Shown: piece after piece, positions 59,430 to 64,000 of the stretch
Layout: the number at the start of each line of letters is the position of its first letter
Position numbering within the stretch: position 1 is the stretch's first letter
Assembly: GCA_021904315.1 (NCBI GenBank)
Contig: CM038918.1
Span: forward strand, 8,695,349 to 8,759,348
DNA: 64,000 bases
Source of the DNA: Sphagnum magellanicum
Lineage: Eukaryota > Streptophyta > Sphagnopsida > Sphagnales > Sphagnaceae
Reading direction: 5' to 3'
The notes under the pieces: generated by a model
Databases searched by the model: none
What the model was told of the DNA's origin: nothing
What the model saw: only the letters and a program-made list of their open reading frames with translations
Position numbers and translations under genes: made by a program

Positions 59430-60310
59430 ATCATCAAGACTAACTACAACATAACATTGTGTTGAATGGAGGCTGGTAGCTCAAAACTTAAACCAAATAA
59501 TAAAAAATACGGTGAAAAAAATGCCAATGAAGCATACCAACTAAACCTATATCCCATGGCCAACCATGGTAATTTCAAGTCCCAATCACAAGTATGGCCT
59601 TTCTGAAGGCTGTATTTTTATAATCTTCATTTCACCATCTGCACCTTTCATTTGACCAACCCATTTGTTTCAAGATGATCTTGTGAAATAACCTGATGAT
59701 TTATCAATGCCTTCTTACACAAATCCTAGAAATCCCCTCGAAATTTTATACCTTGGTCGATGAGACCTTCCGCTGGAGCATTATGTCCAAAAATGCATAT
59801 GTAGCTCCCTCACTACTGCAATCTAACAAGGGCACCAACTCCAACCACTTGGAAAAGTGCTTGATCATAACCAAAACATAGTGGTTATGTCAAGGTTTCA
59901 AACTCAATGGGCTAGCAAAATCCAAGTTCCATCGATAATCCAACCCTATAATTGGTAAAGGTTATAGTTGGGGTGTTGGTGTGTTGAATGATGCCCATAC
60001 TCAATCATACACCACACACCGAGAAACAAATTATTGAATAGTAGTTGCATCCCACGCCACCAATATTATGCTTAAAGCAAACTATAGGTCTGTCGGACCC
60101 CAAAATGGCCCAACTTTTCATGAACATGTTGTACAAGGCCCTCACATTGCTCTAGGTGTGGTGCTACCCATATTCGCCCATCTATCTAAACTCGTAATAA
60201 GGAATTACCTTCCTATTGAAACCGTTTTGCCTTGTGGACAACCTAATCCGATTCTTTGGGTGTCAATCCCATTGGAACCTCACCTACTTGTAAATATGCC
60301 ATAATAGGTA
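59430..60310 (-). pseudogene. Integrase remnant (Ty3/Gypsy)
   Basis: The block VHEKLGHFGVRQTYSLL at about 60070-60130 carries the His-His half of the zinc finger. Downstream, in changing frames, come GWSWCPC-like, FRGDF-like and PWLAMGYRF-like pieces of the catalytic core. Several frameshifts are evident, so no active enzyme is encoded. Confidence 0.8.
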
Positions 60311-60519
60311 AATCTAGATGGATGTCCAAGGCTTTATTGCCTTTTGGTTCATCATCATCATTCTAGGAATTCCCACCACCTGTGTTACTTTAAGGTACAT
60401 CCCCATAACACCCCAACAAAATACACAAGTATGCAAAAGCATGTCATCCTATCATAACTTCCAAATCCACCTTTCCATACCACCTAGCACCTGTGGTATC
60501 CTCCTCACTAAAACTTGAG

Positions 60520-60960
60520 TACTGACTCAACTCATCGACATTTCAATTAACCCTACTAGCCCTATGAACAATATCAAAATTATACTCCTATAAGATAAAT
60601 GCCCACCTTGCCAACTTGCCTATGAATCGGTTTGAGTCCATCAAAAACTTTAGGGGCTAGTCATCAATAACCAAAGTAAATGGACTACCATCCAAATAAC
60701 ATTGAAAAGAAAAAATCATCCAAACAATAGCAAGGCACTCCCCCTCATATGAACTGTACTTTACTTCTATCTTGTTGTTGGACTAATTAGCATACGCCAC
60801 CACAAACTCCCAACCATCATTAGTTAATTAAATAAACATGGTTCCCATCCCTAAGGTACTTCAATCAGTATGCAACTAAAAAGGATGTCCTTGAATGGGT
60901 CACCTCAAAATGGGGGTTGAGGAAAGTTGAACCTTCAATTCCTTAAATGCCTACTCCTAC
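60520..60960 (-). pseudogene. RNase H remnant (Ty3/Gypsy)
   Basis: Broken frames give an AYAN...NNKIE-like stretch, EVKYSSYEGECLAIVW, FQCYLDGSPFTLV, PLKFLMDSNRFIGKLARWA and YNFDIVHRASRVN. These are the conserved blocks of the gypsy RNase H, with some catalytic positions replaced by stops. Confidence 0.87.
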
Positions 60961-61079
60961 TCCTCACCCCAAACATACTCCTTGCCAATTTCTGTCCACC
61001 TAGTTGAATCTTTGAACAAATCTCTGATTATAATTACACAAACTTTAAAATGTTCATAATCAACTAACATCTATCAATT

Positions 61080-61680
61080 AAGGTACTTGTGAAATGGCTT
61101 TAACTTTAGCCTTCTATACCCTTAATCCTCCTTAATAAATCATGCGACCCAAGTATTCCACTTGTGTATAAAAAACCAACACTTGCCTGGATGAAATTTA
61201 ATTATGATCCTTAAGTCTTTCAAATACCTCTTGCAAATGATGCCCATGATCTTTTGATGTCGGGCTAAAAATGATAATGTCATCAATATAGCACTTAACA
61301 AAACCAAGTCTTGTTAACATTCAATCCATCACCCTCTGAAATTTTACAAGAGCATTCTTCAAACTAAATGGCAAAAACTACCATTGGTACAAACAATCCT
61401 TCCCATGAAAATCAATTCCCCAAAATGTTATCTTGACCTTGTCACCTTCCTTCAATGGCAACTAATGGTATCAAGTCCAAGGTATTGAAAACCTTGGCTT
61501 GATAAAGGGCATCAAAAATCTCCTCCGGTAAAAACATGGCATACTTGTTCAAATGCGTGCGCTTGTTGACTAGGTGATAATCCCCACACATGCGCTGCTC
61601 CATCCAATTGTTAAAAATATCCTTCTTGGCTGGTATCACTGTGGCTGAAGCATAATCACATCTTTACAATTCCACCAAAC
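61080..61680 (-). pseudogene. Reverse transcriptase remnant (Ty3/Gypsy)
   Basis: A frame at 61639-61442 reads CGDYHLVNKRTH, then an EEIFDALYQAKVFNTLDL block. The palm motif YIDDIIIF lies at 61267-61290 in another frame, followed by SKDHGHHLQEVFERL-like and FHPGKCWF-like segments. The order and spacing are those of a retroelement RT; frameshifts and stops break it. Confidence 0.88.
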
Positions 61681-64000
61681 CTACATCCAACAACTTTGAT
61701 GTCTGACCCTAAACCAAGGCCTTTTCCATTTCACTCAACCTATAAGGTTGTTTGAAAATAAGATTATCATCTTCCAATACAATTCAAACTTCATGTTTTC
61801 TCAACTGTCCCAATTCCTTCAATTTGAAGGCAAAACAACCAACATGATATTGCAATAGCCATTGTATTTCTTGCACCTCATCTCCTATAACCACAAGACC
61901 AATATTTGGCTCCCATCACTCTATGGTCTCTTGTACCTTGGGCTAAAATGATGAGGCATCCCCAGCATTCAAAGTTGAGGGCAAAACATGTGATTACTAC
62001 GCAAAAGGTGGCATAACATCAAAATGCCTTGGCATCTTCACATCAAAAACCTCCTTCCCACTACCCATAAATCCGTGATCCCATAAATGCCAATGATGTC
62101 CCCCCCTTGCACCAACATAGCTAACCCAAATGTAGGTGCAACAAAAATAGAAGAAGGGTAGGTGGGCGGGAAAGACTATGCAAATTGGACTTGCTCAACC
62201 CAACAAAGGTTAAAGATCCATGTGAAACACGTAAGATCCATAACTTGTCCCAATATTCATTTATGAACACCTTCAAAAATCCCTCTTACAACTATGGTGT
62301 TTGTGCAAAATCCCATAACGCACTTTCGCTCATTAACATTAGGCTCCTCCATCTTGGATGAGTTGGCATCCCAAATCATGCCTAGATCACCATCTCAAAA
62401 TGGATGAGAACATGGAAAACTCTTATGGTGGTTGATCATCATGCTAAACAATAAAAAAATGTTGTCTTAGATCCAAAATGTCATCCACCAGGCATGTGGG
62501 TTTAGGGGTCCTTAACATGTGCCAACCTGTGATAAACCTTGACATGACCATCTTGATATGATTAAGTCCATTGGTCTGAATCCTACACCCCTAGCAATGT
62601 GATGTTACTTGGTAAGGCGCGTTAATAACCCCAAATTATCAATGCAAGCAACAACTCAGGATGTTATTGTCACAACATCATAATATGGTGCATGGAGGCT
62701 TGCCAGGTTTAAAGATCCTTCTCCACATAATAGTATTAGTGAACCTTGATGCTAGATTAAAGGACCACTAAAAGATCGAAACTAATGCTTCCAAAAGCTC
62801 TCTCAAGCAAATCCCATCCTTAAGAATATGCCATTGGGTACCTTTAGAGTCTAAAGGTCGTAAACCAAATGGTCCATGGCTTAGATCTGCAAGTACCTAT
62901 GGGTTTGATGGTAGAGTGTGCCAAACCTAATGAATATAATGTCTAGTTGATGCTTGAAGTTTCGACAACATTCCCCACGATGTTGGAGGATCACGTGAAC
63001 CCTGAATGAATGGCCCAACCTAAGCACCTGGCATCTCCAATTCATGAATAAGGGGGCTATCCATAACATGGACATGGCTTAAAAACTAGGCCCTTTTCAT
63101 CTTGTGTGGTACACCTTAAAGGATTTTCACCCCCATCGATGTCAAAATCTGGTACAAGCATGGCTCCAAATCAGCATCGGTCAACCTTAGACCCTCCATT
63201 TCTACTTTGCCCAACATTAAAAGTTGAGCTCTTAAATCCAAGAGTATCCTCTGGGCTGATAATATTGTCCTGAAACCCCCTCTCATATAATAAAACACCT
63301 TTTTAATTCCGCAACACCACCACATCGGTAAAACCCCTCTTCAATCAATGGGTGGATGTGCTAAAAATTCCTAAAGTTTGGTTGTTGCGGCATGCCAAAG
63401 TGGTACCACCATAACAGGTGGTTGGTTGATGAGTACCTTGACAACAAATATTCTGACAATAAGTAGTCCATCGACTAATGGACCAACAAGTAGGTTAACA
63501 TGTAAAGTGGTTGATAAATATATGTTGCCAACAAGTATCTGATTGACTAGTGGTTTGCCAAATAAAACCTCTTGGAAATTCTCGACAAGTGTATCCACAC
63601 AATCACATAATGTGGCTACCATTCGAAATACTATGGTTGATCAAAAGTTAAGCATTGCCAAAGTCGTAATGGAAAATAATGGTGTTTGGCACACCAACCT
63701 AGCCACCCCTAACATACTATTGGGCACTTGAATTCTTGAAGTGGAACTGGAGAATCTAATGGTTATAATTGATCCCCTACTGGGGTTGGATGTGTCCATT
63801 GAGATGCAAATTGTGTCAGTCAACACAACGGACTATGATATATGAACTTGGTGTTGGGCTTCCCCACACTAATAATCTAATTTCTCGTCAACACCTTGTG
63901 GTTCCTACATTTGAACACTTGCCCTAATAATTGGTGCAGTTGTCGAAACCCTAACCAAGGTTTTATTACTAGCTACCTCTAGAACATGATCATTAGGAAT

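Larger units (their letters stand above)
58930..64000 (-). mobile_element. Degenerate Ty3/Gypsy LTR retrotransposon, 5' part beyond the window
   Basis: Minus-strand order, from the window end downwards: a gag-like region (63.3-62.9 kb with GGFRTILSAQR, LRLTDADLEPCL), reverse transcriptase, RNase H, integrase with an HHCC-like zinc finger, and a PHD-finger-like tail. This RT-RH-IN order is that of Ty3/Gypsy. Every domain is cut by stops and frameshifts, so the copy is dead. Long terminal repeats were not found; the 3' one would lie below about 58.9 kb. The wording of the RNase H and integrase parts resembles elements I associate with non-seed plants, but that is recollection. Confidence 0.85.

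Noticed and set aside
1..64000. Search for tRNA, rRNA and CRISPR arrays
   Set aside because: I found no tRNA B-box in a credible cloverleaf, no rRNA-like stretch and no spaced repeat of CRISPR type; the regular repeats are contiguous tandem arrays without unique spacers.

Overview
The window is nuclear DNA of a land plant. It has intron-containing genes with GT..AG introns, a kelch F-box protein, a CLE signalling-peptide precursor, a NEN-type exonuclease and a plastid-type Rieske-like protein. These genes sit far apart in AT-rich DNA full of tandem repeats, small inverted-repeat elements and a decayed Ty3/Gypsy retroelement. The style suits a seedless land plant (lycophyte, fern or bryophyte) with a large genome. 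I cannot name the species. GTG and TTG starts in long reading frames were not accepted, and exon ends were set by splice sites, reading phase and family resemblance.

Layout. 1-4250: AT-rich, repeat-bearing, no convincing gene. 4254-4450: a GGTTY-like simple repeat, then the leader of a kelch-repeat F-box gene (5169-6653, +). 7585-7987 and 8604-9709: two short DNA-transposon relics, the second with TA duplications and 25-bp terminal repeats. 14479-16728 (-): a membrane protein of an uncharacterised plant family, divergent from a six-exon NEN-like exonuclease (17750-20874, +). That gene is convergent with a six-exon Rieske-like gene (21518-24356, -) that contains a 28-nt microexon. 24.6-27.5 kb holds no gene that I can see. 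29.4-30.5 kb (-): a tentative gene with weak XRI1-like features, next to a 1-kb element with 111-bp inverted ends. 34078-35275 (-): a three-exon CLE precursor ending in a CLV3-like dodecapeptide motif. From 36.8 kb on there are only repeats: a pair of ~330-bp inverted repeats 3.6 kb apart, several tandem arrays (43, 46, 111, ~185 and 257 bp), a very AT-rich block bordered by TAGG repeats and, from about 58.9 kb to the window end, a broken Ty3/Gypsy pol on the minus strand with reverse transcriptase, RNase H, integrase and a PHD-finger-like tail.

The five supported genes are unrelated in function (protein turnover, membrane or extracellular protein, nuclease, plastid redox or structural protein, peptide hormone) and do not form a pathway cluster. 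The points most worth a second look are the minisatellite inside the NEN-like gene that copies a splice acceptor, the Rieske-like domain with four cysteines in place of the Cys/His ligands, the long multi-exon CLE precursor, and the several inverted-repeat structures.
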